Shown one piece after another: positions 12,642-19,650 of a DNA stretch of 21,031 bases. The position numbers were made by a program, and so were the translations under genes. The stretch covers positions 1 to 21,031 of the IMG/VR virus record IMGVR_UViG_3300044825_003108; one strand, written 5' to 3'. The stretch is from a virus. Each line of letters begins with the position of its first letter. The stretch's first letter is position 1. The notes under the pieces are model-generated. The model was not told where the DNA came from. It searched no databases and was given only the letters and a program-made list of their open reading frames with translations.

Positions 12642-14720
12642 CTATAAAAGGTCTCCGATTTCCAAAATGCGGATAGGTTTGTCCGCTTGTTTTCTTAACA
12701 AAATCTTTGAATCCGCCAACAGCGTATAGCCAGAAGCCATCGCCGCGTCGAACTCTTGTGTATCGTCAATGTCAAAGTTAGCCCAATCTTTCAACAATTC
12801 CAAGAAATATACCTTGTGGATATTATCATAAATATACTTTTCTATCATCTCGCACATCGCCTGTGTGGTGCGCTTTGAGGCGGCGATCCCGTAGTTTTTG
12901 TTGCCTTTGACCTTCATCAAAAAGTTCTGCACGCGCTCGTTTTCAAAGTAGCCGACCATGCCGATCTTGTTGTTTTCTATCAAGCCCTGACAGCCGTATA
13001 GGAAAAGCGTAATGAACACATCCTCATAAAACTGCTCCACTTCGCTTGTGCGGTAGATATATTGAAGGACAAACATATCCGATATGTCCGGCTGCAAGGG
13101 GTCGTGTTTTCGCTTTACATAAAACGCCGCATCGGATTTTTGCCTGCCTTCCACGCGGGAGTGTGAAAAGGGGTCTATGCCACAGACGTACATATCCGTG
13201 CCCATTGGCCGGTAATCCACCTTATACGACGTGTTGTCGGCCTCTGACAAGGGGTTGACAGGGTGCGGGTAGTCCTTGACACGAAGCCAGCGGCCTTTTT
13301 GCGTCGGCACCCATTTAACCTCGCTGCCATACGTTTTCCAGACATAGTTGCCGCGCTCGACAAGTTGCTCCTGTCGCCACGCGACAAGGTCAATTTGGTC
13401 GGATATTTTGATGGTGTCAAACACGCTTTCGCGTGACAAGAAGCGGAACGCCTCTTCGACAGTCAAAGGTTCTTTCCTGACAAGCGAGTTGTACGACATG
13501 GCGTCATCGGCATACGCCTTTCGCTCCGCTATTATCTCATCGCGGTTTGCCGACTTATCACATTTGCCATACTTGTCACGGTTTCGCGCCTCATCCGCTG
13601 GGAGGAAAAACCGGAACAAACCGGTCTTTGTGCGCCGTGTCCCGTCATCCAGCTTTAGCTGATCGGAGTCCGTATACATCTTGACATACATATCCGTTGA
13701 GCCTTCGATTTCCTCAACGGTAGAGGTCAACATCGCTTTGCCTTTAATCTTGCCGTCAATGATCAAACAGAACTTGACGATGTTCCAGCGCTCGTACACA
13801 TCCACGCCGACTTGGGTCTTAAAGACCTCATCGCCTATGTAGCGCAAAAGTTTTGTACCGTCAAAGGCTGTTTCCGAGGATGAACGGTGTTCTATCCAGC
13901 CGCCAAGGTAGTCGTTGCGGCGAAAGGCTTCCGTATCTACCTGCTTAGGTTTAAAGATCAGTGTGTTGTTGATATTGTTCAAACGCCGCTCATCGTGGTT
14001 TGGCTTAAAAAAGTCCGGTAGCCGGGCAAAGGTGCGGATAATGCCGTCTTTAAAGACCACTTTGGCGGCATCTTCCGCCGTCTTTGACTGTATCCCTAAA
14101 TTGGAAAATCCTGCCCGCATTACAGGTTCAAGGCCAAACGCCACGCTCTTTGCCGTTTTCCCGTCGCGGCGCTTGGTCAGCTTCAACACACCAAAGCAGT
14201 TGGGGTTTCTAAGGCAGTGCTCGGTAAAGAGGAAAAACTGCCGATCGGATTCCCGAAAAGTCGGATAGCCCCTATTGCCGTGCGCTGCGATAAAGCACCA
14301 TTCCAGATAAAAGTAATGCAGGCCGGTAATATAGGTAGGCTCTCCCGTAGCGCCGTTGGCAAACCAGCAACCGGACAGGCGGCGCACCCAAGCGCCTTGA
14401 CGGAACGCCTCTATATAAGGGTCAGAATACCCCGGGTCTTCAACCTGCTTTGCTTTTTCCTCTGCAATTTTTTGCTCATAATCCGAAGGAAGACCCGTGC
14501 GCACCCAGTAAAAGTCATCCGGTTCCGGGTTCTTTTTTTCAACGCCCAAAAAAACAAGCCCATCTCCAAAGGGGTCGCGCACGTACCCCACAGGGGGGAT
14601 AGCGGATTGCACCCCTTGCACGATTTCAGAAGACCAGCCGTCCGGGACGGGACAAGATACATAAGCGTCTTTGCCTTCCCCGACAAGCGACCAAGGTTTG
14701 TTGTCAGGCACGTTTGTCAT
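12642..14720 (-). CDS. terL: Terminase large subunit, 692 aa
   Basis: This is the ATP-driven motor and nuclease that packages DNA into the prohead. The start is the ATG at 14720, overlapping the upstream stop; an upstream extension to 14789 would only duplicate coding of that gene. The ATPase shows a Walker A-like TKRRDGKTAKS at about 182-192 and a Walker B-like YIGDE at 294-298. The RNase H-like nuclease begins at CGIDPFSHS (Asp516), continues with GLIENN (Glu582), and ends with DDTQEFDAAMASG (Asp653 or Asp658), which supplies the expected acidic triad. The length is large for terminases but similar to those of crAss-like and other gut Bacteroidota phages, which is a family-level impression. 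The portal is unusually about 3 kb downstream, with accessory genes in between. Confidence 0.9.
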   Translation of the reverse strand: MTNVPDNKPWSLVGEGKDAYVSCPVPDGWSSEIVQGVQSAIPPVGYVRDPFGDGLVFLGVEKKNPEPDDFYWVRTGLPSDYEQKIAEEKAKQVEDPGYSDPYIEAFRQGAWVRRLSGCWFANGATGEPTYITGLHYFYLEWCFIAAHGNRGYPTFRESDRQFFLFTEHCLRNPNCFGVLKLTKRRDGKTAKSVAFGLEPVMRAGFSNLGIQSKTAEDAAKVVFKDGIIRTFARLPDFFKPNHDERRLNNINNTLIFKPKQVDTEAFRRNDYLGGWIEHRSSSETAFDGTKLLRYIGDEVFKTQVGVDVYERWNIVKFCLIIDGKIKGKAMLTSTVEEIEGSTDMYVKMYTDSDQLKLDDGTRRTKTGLFRFFLPADEARNRDKYGKCDKSANRDEIIAERKAYADDAMSYNSLVRKEPLTVEEAFRFLSRESVFDTIKISDQIDLVAWRQEQLVERGNYVWKTYGSEVKWVPTQKGRWLRVKDYPHPVNPLSEADNTSYKVDYRPMGTDMYVCGIDPFSHSRVEGRQKSDAAFYVKRKHDPLQPDISDMFVLQYIYRTSEVEQFYEDVFITLFLYGCQGLIENNKIGMVGYFENERVQNFLMKVKGNKNYGIAASKRTTQAMCEMIEKYIYDNIHKVYFLELLKDWANFDIDDTQEFDAAMASGYTLLADSKILLRKQADKPIRILEIGDLL

Positions 14721-14971
14721 AGCGCAGGGCGTATCCAGAGGGTTTTGGAGAAGTCTTCGGGTTCTTCCGTAAAGCCGTGGCTGTAACAATTATCGCCATA
14801 CCAGTAAATGCCGTGTTTATACGTAGGCATTTCAGCGCCGAAAATGATTTCCCCTTCCATGTCAATAGAGGCATACATAGCGTCCTGCGGCCAGAACTCC
14901 AAAGGCACCGGGAATTTAAGCCCGTGTTCGTTTGTCAGGAAGGTAAGTTCCAGCGTTTCTTTACTTGTCAT
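14717..14971 (-). CDS. Hypothetical protein, 84 aa, coupled to terminase
   Basis: I do not recognise the family. The start is the ATG at 14971, an 11-base overlap with the preceding gene; an in-frame upstream extension would run in the wrong frame of that gene. The sequence is aromatic and acidic (LEFWPQDAMYASIDMEGEIIFGAEM, in two beta-like strands, then HGIYWYGDNCYSHGF). Its TGA overlaps the terminase ATG as ATGA, so the two are probably translationally coupled. It could be a packaging accessory protein, but nothing in the sequence proves this. Confidence 0.7.
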   Translation of the reverse strand: MTSKETLELTFLTNEHGLKFPVPLEFWPQDAMYASIDMEGEIIFGAEMPTYKHGIYWYGDNCYSHGFTEEPEDFSKTLWIRPAL

Positions 14972-15200
14972 CGCTTTTGGATTTATCGGCTTGGCATGAC
15001 AAGCCGTTGTCATAATCCGGTAGGGATTTTGACAAGTAGGCTTCGTACTCTTTTCTCGCCACGGCAAGTGCCCAGATAGCCCCTGCCTCGAACGACAAGA
15101 TGTTTTGCTGCCAGAGGGGTTCCATGTTCGGATAAGTTGTCGCCACGTGTTCCATTGCGACAAACAAAATCCTGTCTTTGTCAATTACATCAACTACCAT
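14961..15200 (-). CDS. Hypothetical protein, 79 aa
   Basis: I do not recognise the family. The ATG overlaps the end of the preceding gene by 7 bases. It has an amphipathic helical body (KDRILFVAMEHVATTY, then FEAGAIWALAVARKEYEAYL) and a polar, lysine-rich tail (CQADKSKSDDK). It sits in the tight chain of genes leading to the large terminase. The DNA carries three GACAAG hexamers between 14998 and 15099 and one CTTGTC at 14964. No function can be inferred. Confidence 0.65.
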   Translation of the reverse strand: MVVDVIDKDRILFVAMEHVATTYPNMEPLWQQNILSFEAGAIWALAVARKEYEAYLSKSLPDYDNGLSCQADKSKSDDK

Positions 15201-15832
15201 ACATCATCATCATAATCGCTTGTCAGGTTGGCGACAAGCTCAGGTGACCAATTTAGTTTAGACCCGACAAGTTCCTCTAACTGCTTGTCATCGCCGTATA
15301 TCTTTGCATATAGGCTTTCCAGTTCCTCGCTTGTCGCCTTCATAAACTTCCTTAACCCGTCTTTGACCGTTAAAGCATCCAAGACTTTTTTGGTATCCAT
15401 CTTGTCGCTTTCCTCGACAATGGCAAACATCTTTTCCACGCACTCTTGAAAGAAGTTCTCCAAAGCCGCTATCCGGGAAAAGTCGCGGTTGTGCTGCACC
15501 TTTAGCATCTGCACCACTATGTCCACGTAAACGGGGCTTGATAGCGCAAAGATTTGTGTTGCGTGCGAATACTCGTTTGGTAGCGTAAGGTCAAAGCCAG
15601 CTAATTTAGCGGCCACGGCCTTACGCTCTTTTACCTCCTGTATGCGCTTAGGCAGGGGGCTGTTCGCGTCGTACATATAGGCAAAATACGCCCCTAAACG
15701 CAACTTGTCCGCTTTGTTTGCCCGGAAACGCTTTATTGCCTCCAGCTCCTCTAAGTTGGTATCGGCCAAATCTTTGGCCTTATAGACGCGCCAGCGCATC
15801 TTGCGAAAATCGCTGTCTTTGAAGTAACTCAT
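15194..15832 (-). CDS. Hypothetical protein upstream of terminase, 212 aa
   Basis: I do not recognise the family. The ATG at 15832 overlaps the kinase-fusion stop as ATGA. The protein is highly helical and charged, for example LEELEAIKRFRANKADKL and ALENFFQECVEKMFAIVEES. It has a hydrophobic middle (TQIFALSSPVYVDIVVQML) and an acidic end (SDYDDDVW). By position it could be a small terminase subunit or another packaging factor, but I see no clear helix-turn-helix, so this stays a guess. Its coding DNA is rich in GACAAG/CTTGTC hexamers between 15219 and 15406. Confidence 0.75.
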   Translation of the reverse strand: MSYFKDSDFRKMRWRVYKAKDLADTNLEELEAIKRFRANKADKLRLGAYFAYMYDANSPLPKRIQEVKERKAVAAKLAGFDLTLPNEYSHATQIFALSSPVYVDIVVQMLKVQHNRDFSRIAALENFFQECVEKMFAIVEESDKMDTKKVLDALTVKDGLRKFMKATSEELESLYAKIYGDDKQLEELVGSKLNWSPELVANLTSDYDDDVW

Positions 15833-16848
15833 GCTTTTCGGTACCTCGGCCCTTTTTGGATTTTGCCGTCTTTGACGATGAAGTAATAGCCGTCTTTGCA
15901 CTCATGCACTGTTCCGCGCACTTCTTCTGCGTAGGCGTCTGCTTCCGCTTTATCAGAAGTTGACTTTGTGCCATTGGCAAGGTAGAGCCTTTCAAAGCCT
16001 TCGCGCAGTTGTTGCTTTGTCATGCCATAAGAGATGGCAGCGCCCAGCGCCACCCAGACCAAGTCCAGAAGTTCTTGTCGTAAGTGCATATCGCCCCTTC
16101 CTTCCGATACCATTTCCGCTGCCTGTAAGACCTCGTTGCTTTCCTCATGCACCAAGCGGATATAAAGGAGCAGGTTATCGAGGCGGTTTTTTTCTAAGAT
16201 GCGGAAGTTGTCCTGCCAAGAACGGACAAAGCCGTCTATCGTGCCGTCGGGCATTTCCGGGGACGTGCTTTGTTTTTGAGGCATAACGACAGCCCAGCAG
16301 AGGTTGTTGATTTTCTCATAGAGTTCCTCCAAAGTCCCGTCGTTTTTGATCAGATACCCGGGGATAAGCACCGTATCCTCGCTTTCATGCCCGTCGCTAA
16401 CAACCCCTTTGCGCCGGATTTGGACAATAATCCCGTTATTGCTGATTACCCAGTCGGCTTCGTTTGCAAAGCGAAGATCGCTTATCAGGATGTAGCACTC
16501 ATGGCCGTGCTCTGTAATCGCAAGGTTTTCTATTTTTTTTTGTAGGCATTTGATCCAGATGCGCTTGTCAAAGGAGTTGCGCAGGGCGTCCGTGCCCATC
16601 TTCTGTATCACCTGCCGGTTGGTCAGCCCCTCGAACATAGCGCTCGGGGCATTTTTGTATTCGGCAACGTCCAAGAAAAACTCGCCGGTGATTGCACGGT
16701 ACGCCTCTTTTAAGGGTTCTGCAAAACTAAGCGTATATACCGCCGCCTTGGGCGAGTTCTTTTGTATAAAATGCCGTACCGCCCTCATGGCGGTAGATTT
16801 GCCGCTTTGTGCCAAGCCGCAAAATGCAATGATTATAGGTTTTTGCAT
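15829..16848 (-). CDS. Deoxynucleoside monophosphate kinase fused to MazG/PRA-PH-type pyrophosphohydrolase, 339 aa
   Basis: Residues 1 to about 185 match phage dNMP kinases of the T4 gp1 type, which make dNDPs from dNMPs with ATP. The P-loop GLAQSGKST is at 11-19, NRQVIQKMGTDALR at 77-90, and the typical ISDLRFANEADW at 122-133. After a linker rich in Gln, Ser and Pro, residues about 203-339 match the all-alpha NTP pyrophosphohydrolases. EESNE at 235-239 and ELLD at 259-262 give the metal-binding EExxE...ExxD pattern, followed by ANGTKS and a terminal DGKIQKGPRY, which resembles the tail of phage PRA-PH/MazG proteins. One chain therefore carries both a dNTP-building and an NTP-cleaving activity. 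Met189 could allow separate translation of the second domain. The stop overlaps the next ATG as ATGA. Confidence 0.85.
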   Translation of the reverse strand: MQKPIIIAFCGLAQSGKSTAMRAVRHFIQKNSPKAAVYTLSFAEPLKEAYRAITGEFFLDVAEYKNAPSAMFEGLTNRQVIQKMGTDALRNSFDKRIWIKCLQKKIENLAITEHGHECYILISDLRFANEADWVISNNGIIVQIRRKGVVSDGHESEDTVLIPGYLIKNDGTLEELYEKINNLCWAVVMPQKQSTSPEMPDGTIDGFVRSWQDNFRILEKNRLDNLLLYIRLVHEESNEVLQAAEMVSEGRGDMHLRQELLDLVWVALGAAISYGMTKQQLREGFERLYLANGTKSTSDKAEADAYAEEVRGTVHECKDGYYFIVKDGKIQKGPRYRKA

Positions 16849-17162
16849 ATCAGTTGTTTTTCTTTTTTGTTTACCACCTTATCCGCTACCTTACAAAAGC
16901 GGTTGTAATAATAAGCATTTATCCTAAACGCCGCCCGGGTAAGTTCCCCGGTGATGGGCGCTTTGACAAAGTGTAAGTACAACATATACACCGCGAAAGG
17001 GTCATGCTGTTCTGGATATAAAAGCATCTGCCCAATATCCGTAAACGGTATTTGCACGCCGTATTTTGCACAGTGCTGTTCCCAGTAGCGTTGTAGGGAC
17101 TTTCCCAGCGGGCTATCTGCGGTATACCTTGTAGGGTTTTTTGAGCTTTGATTTTCCCCCAT
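16833..17162 (-). CDS. Hypothetical helical protein, 109 aa
   Basis: I do not recognise the family. The ATG at 17162 is preferred; an in-frame TTG at 17195 would only lengthen the overlap with the preceding gene. The N-terminus is polar, and the body is mostly helical with many aromatics (KSLQRYWEQHCAKYG, AVYMLYLHFVK, AAFRINAYYYNRF). It ends with a lysine-rich tail. No export signal or catalytic motif is visible. It overlaps the start of the kinase fusion by 16 bases, so its translation is probably coupled to that of the nucleotide enzyme. Confidence 0.65.
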   Translation of the reverse strand: MGENQSSKNPTRYTADSPLGKSLQRYWEQHCAKYGVQIPFTDIGQMLLYPEQHDPFAVYMLYLHFVKAPITGELTRAAFRINAYYYNRFCKVADKVVNKKEKQLICKNL

Positions 17163-17319
17163 AGCACAGTGCAAAGAATTTCTTTTCGCCTTCAAACGAA
17201 TATCCGGTACAGGACTTTTCGTTTAAGGCCATGACCACGTAATCTTTTTCTAAACCTTCATGCCCTAAGCGAATAAGATCGCCTATTTGCACGCGCTCTC
17301 CTTTGTTAAGCTCTCGCAT
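17113..17319 (-). CDS. Small basic hypothetical protein, 68 aa
   Basis: I do not recognise the family. The ATG at 17319 lies within the end of the preceding gene. The composition is beta-rich (GERVQIGDLIRLG, KDYVVMALN, CTGYSFEGEKKFFAL) with a basic tail (KSKLKKPYKVYRR). This would suit a small SH3-like or OB-like barrel, but that is only a guess from pattern. The preceding and following genes overlap it by 37 and 50 bases, so only the middle is uniquely coding, which lowers certainty. Confidence 0.55.
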   Translation of the reverse strand: MRELNKGERVQIGDLIRLGHEGLEKDYVVMALNEKSCTGYSFEGEKKFFALCYGGKSKLKKPYKVYRR

Positions 17320-17528
17320 GGCTTGATAATCCTAAAATGCGTCATCGCAAAATGGTATGACTTATCGCCCGAGGAAATGACATTTGCTATTTCCAGAGGA
17401 TCGGTCAAGATGTTGCTGTCTTTTGGCCGCCAGAGCATACCGCTTGAGATGAGCCAGCCGCGCTTTAATAGGCTTTGGATTTGATCAAACCGTGGCCTTG
17501 CCGGGGGATACCATTCTCTTATTTCCAT
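17283..17528 (-). CDS. Hypothetical protein, 81 aa
   Basis: I do not recognise the family. The ATG overlaps the upstream stop by 10 bases. The sequence shows an aromatic, proline-rich start (REWYPPARPRF), a helix-like QIQSLLKRGW, and WRPKDSNILTDPLEIANVI. It ends with a polar tail over the start of the next gene, an overlap of 37 bases. This dense packing supports both reading frames as real phage genes. No motif suggests an enzymatic role. Confidence 0.65.
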   Translation of the reverse strand: MEIREWYPPARPRFDQIQSLLKRGWLISSGMLWRPKDSNILTDPLEIANVISSGDKSYHFAMTHFRIIKPCESLTKESACK

Positions 17529-17749
17529 TCCTTGTATTCCGTTAAGGGTTTGTAAACCTTCATAGGCCAGTCGGTGACAATAGCCTCTTTGCCGTTTTCC
17601 TGCAAAACAACCTTTGCCTTATCCGCTTTCCATTTGGAGACGCCGTCTTTTACAACGCCTTGGACATTGTAAAACCCAAGCACATCATATAGCCGTGCCC
17701 CGACTTGGATTTTTGAAGGAAGCGTTGCGTCTTTGACAAAAGCGGTCAT
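17519..17749 (-). CDS. Hypothetical protein, 76 aa
   Basis: I do not recognise the family. The start is the ATG at 17749, which overlaps the upstream stop as ATGA; longer in-frame extensions would lie inside the GroES-like gene. The protein alternates short beta-like segments with lysines (KIQVGARLYDVLGFYN, then KAKVVLQENGKEAIVTDW), consistent with a small beta barrel. It shares the translationally coupled cluster running from the GroES-like protein to the kinase fusion. No catalytic motif, cysteine cluster or membrane segment is visible. Confidence 0.7.
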   Translation of the reverse strand: MTAFVKDATLPSKIQVGARLYDVLGFYNVQGVVKDGVSKWKADKAKVVLQENGKEAIVTDWPMKVYKPLTEYKEWK

Positions 17750-18390
17750 AGTATCCCTAATATTTCGTGCGTGTAGACAAAGTCGTATTTCCTTCCATCT
17801 ATCTCTATCCATTCCGCTAAGCGCTCCATATATGCTACCTTTTGCCCCGCACCGAACTTTTCTCGCATCCCATCGGAGCAAGAAACCACATAGCCGTGCG
17901 CTATTTTTTTGCGGTTGTTGACAGCGATCAGGACGCGGCTTTCAAACTCTTTTTCCTCTTCCGGGCGGATAATCACCTTACCAGAGATAGCCTCAAAGCC
18001 GTCAATGGTTTTGAGCGCTACCAAGTGGTGCACCGGCACACGGTAAAGATAGTGTTTTTCTGTGGTATCAAAAAGGTTTTCATCGTCACAGGCAAGGTAG
18101 GAGAAATACACCACATCGCCTTTTTTCAAAACCTTAACGCTTTCCTCTAAGCCTTTGGCCGTCAGCCCGCCAAAAGGGGTGTTGGACGCAATGCCAAAAG
18201 CCGTGGTAAACTTCATGGGCAGGGCAACAATCATGCCCTCAACGGGCTTTAAATCGTTTACCTCAGTGCCTTTTAGCACAGGGGCTAAGATGTAGCCGTT
18301 GCCCAAACGTTGTTCTTTGTCAACCGCGATGATGTAGTGGTTGGATGGGACGGACATTTTTTCAAGTTCTTGAATTTCCTTTGTTTCCAT
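17746..18390 (-). CDS. Tandem GroES-like (co-chaperonin fold) protein, 214 aa
   Basis: The C-terminal part, residues 136-214, follows the GroES pattern: a first strand GKVIIRP, a possible mobile-loop segment ESRVLIAVN, then HGYVVSCS, GAGQKVAYM, IEIDGRKYDFV and a final HEILGIL. Residues 17-128 repeat the pattern in diverged form: NHYIIAV, GYILAP, EGMIVALP, LKKGDVVYFSY, YLYRVPV and HHLVALK, with an insert of about 30 residues. It thus looks like two GroES domains in one chain, as in plant Cpn20. GroES caps GroEL, and phage versions such as T4 gp31 help fold the capsid protein. No GroEL gene is visible here, so the host chaperonin would be the partner. The fold call is by eye. The stop overlaps the next start as ATGA. 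Confidence 0.6.
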   Translation of the reverse strand: METKEIQELEKMSVPSNHYIIAVDKEQRLGNGYILAPVLKGTEVNDLKPVEGMIVALPMKFTTAFGIASNTPFGGLTAKGLEESVKVLKKGDVVYFSYLACDDENLFDTTEKHYLYRVPVHHLVALKTIDGFEAISGKVIIRPEEEKEFESRVLIAVNNRKKIAHGYVVSCSDGMREKFGAGQKVAYMERLAEWIEIDGRKYDFVYTHEILGIL

Positions 18391-18393
18391 TGT

Positions 18394-18439
18394 GTAAAGA
18401 TATAAGGCTAAAAAAGTTTTTGCTGGGCGGTGTGAGCCT
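18394..18439 (-). repeat. 46-bp repeat, copy 1 (end of 391-aa methyltransferase)
   Basis: It aligns with 19605-19650 with 42 of 46 bases identical by hand, including 28 consecutive bases. It encodes the methyltransferase C-terminus (AHTAQQKLF) plus the stop and the promoter-like TATCTTTA before the GroES-like gene. Confidence 0.85.
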
Positions 18440-19583
18440 TTATTCGTTGAACGGCTATATCCCAGTATTCTTTTGTCATTTCGCTGCCTATCCAGTTAAA
18501 CCCTTCCTCGTGCGCTGCAATTAAGGTAGTACCGCTGCCTGTGAACGGATCGTACACTACCCCACTGGGAGGCGTTACCAACCTGCATAAGTACCGCATT
18601 AAGTCAATAGGCTTTACCGTCGGGTGCGTGTTGCCCTGCCCGCGTTCGCCTTTGTCGGCTTTGGCTTGGTAGAAGAAGCGGGCAGCGGAGCCGGAATCGC
18701 CGTATTCGATATTATGTTCACCATCGCCGCCTAAGCCAAACAAACCTTTGGCTTTTTTTCTTATCGAACCTGTCCCGCTCGCTGTCTCTGGAAACATCCC
18801 CACCACTTCCTCGCTTCCGTCGTGGATTAGGTTGGCGGGGAAGCGGCCAAGATTGGTCAACTCCCCCGACGATGTAGCGCCAGTTGATGCACCCGACATA
18901 CTTTTGGGGGCTACAACGGTTTTTGTCCTAACCATGACAGGGCGCTGCTCTGCTCCTATCCTACACCCATCTATATTTATCCCGCCTGTGCCCCATGTCA
19001 ACACGTTTTCCGCTACTGTGCCCTGTAAGGGTTTTCGGGCAACTGTGATAGTTTCAACAGCGGGCTTCAATGCTGTGCCCCAGCCGTCCCATTGTTGGGC
19101 TTCCGGGGTTGCGGGGGCGGTAAGCATTGCTTGTTGATGAGGGTTGTCGTTGTTTAACAGCCTTTGCATCCCAGTGTTTCCTTTTTGATGATTAGGACGA
19201 GATGATGGACTAATCCCCACCACCTCCCTTTCCGCTCCAGCGGCTTTGTCTATGGCTTTAGAGATATTATGGCTCTTGCTAAACCCTTGCCCATATACCC
19301 ACATAATCATATCCCTGATTTCAAACCCTGCATCTTCAATACGCACGGCCATGCGGTGTTGTGTACGGGTTCCTGCGAAGGCCAACAAGTGCCCACCGGG
19401 TTTCAGTACCCGTAAACACTCCTGCCATATTTCGATACTGGGCACATCGTAGTCCCATTTTTTCCCCATGAAAGCAAGGCCATACGGCGGGTCGGTAACG
19501 ATAGCGTCTATGCTGTTGTCCTGCATACGCTTCATAGTTTCAAGGTTTGGCTCGTGGTATACGTTGTTGATTAGGTTTTCCAT
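18408..19583 (-). CDS. DNA methyltransferase, beta class, 391 aa
   Basis: This is a second SAM-dependent DNA amino-methyltransferase. The catalytic DPPYGLAF begins at residue 31 and the SAM-binding DPFTGSGTT at residue 345, again in beta-class order. THPTVKP precedes the SAM motif, as is usual for the N4/N6 methylase family. The roughly 200-residue middle part, which contains WGTGGINIDGCRI and RFPANLIHDGSEEV, resembles the insert of larger phage site-specific methylases and probably reads the target. No restriction endonuclease is adjacent, so this is a solitary methylase, consistent with anti-restriction or epigenetic marking. A TATCTTTG promoter element lies 22 bases before the ATG. The C-terminal AHTAQQKLF and the DNA after it are a near copy of the upstream methyltransferase's end. 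Confidence 0.92.
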   Translation of the reverse strand: MENLINNVYHEPNLETMKRMQDNSIDAIVTDPPYGLAFMGKKWDYDVPSIEIWQECLRVLKPGGHLLAFAGTRTQHRMAVRIEDAGFEIRDMIMWVYGQGFSKSHNISKAIDKAAGAEREVVGISPSSRPNHQKGNTGMQRLLNNDNPHQQAMLTAPATPEAQQWDGWGTALKPAVETITVARKPLQGTVAENVLTWGTGGINIDGCRIGAEQRPVMVRTKTVVAPKSMSGASTGATSSGELTNLGRFPANLIHDGSEEVVGMFPETASGTGSIRKKAKGLFGLGGDGEHNIEYGDSGSAARFFYQAKADKGERGQGNTHPTVKPIDLMRYLCRLVTPPSGVVYDPFTGSGTTLIAAHEEGFNWIGSEMTKEYWDIAVQRIKAHTAQQKLF

Positions 19584-19604
19584 ACAGTGTATGTTTATAG
19601 AGGT

Positions 19605-19650
19605 GCAAAGATATAACGCTAAAAAAGTTTTTGCTGGGCGGTGTGGGCTT
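19605..19650 (-). repeat. 46-bp repeat, copy 2 (end of 203-aa methyltransferase)
   Basis: This is the second copy of the repeat at 18394-18439. It spans the last codons and stop of the 203-aa methyltransferase and the TATCTTTG element. The identical gene ends point to a duplication or exchange joining methyltransferase cassettes. Confidence 0.85.
19606..19613 (-). promoter_or_regulatory. Promoter -7 element before the 391-aa methyltransferase
   Basis: TATCTTTG fits TAnnTTTG, 22 bases upstream of the ATG at 19583. It overlaps the region just past the stop of the upstream methyltransferase. No -33 TTTG at a proper distance is visible. It belongs to a 46-bp repeat also found before the GroES-like gene, where the same element is degraded to TATCTTTA. 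Confidence 0.5.

Noticed and set aside
14717-15184. Longer start for the 84-aa protein (155 aa)
   Set aside because: The extra N-terminal 71 residues lie in the wrong frame of the preceding gene, while the ATG at 14971 gives a normal short overlap.
17746-17881. Longer start for the 76-aa protein
   Set aside because: The extension lies entirely inside the GroES-like gene; the ATGA overlap at 17746-17749 marks the real start.
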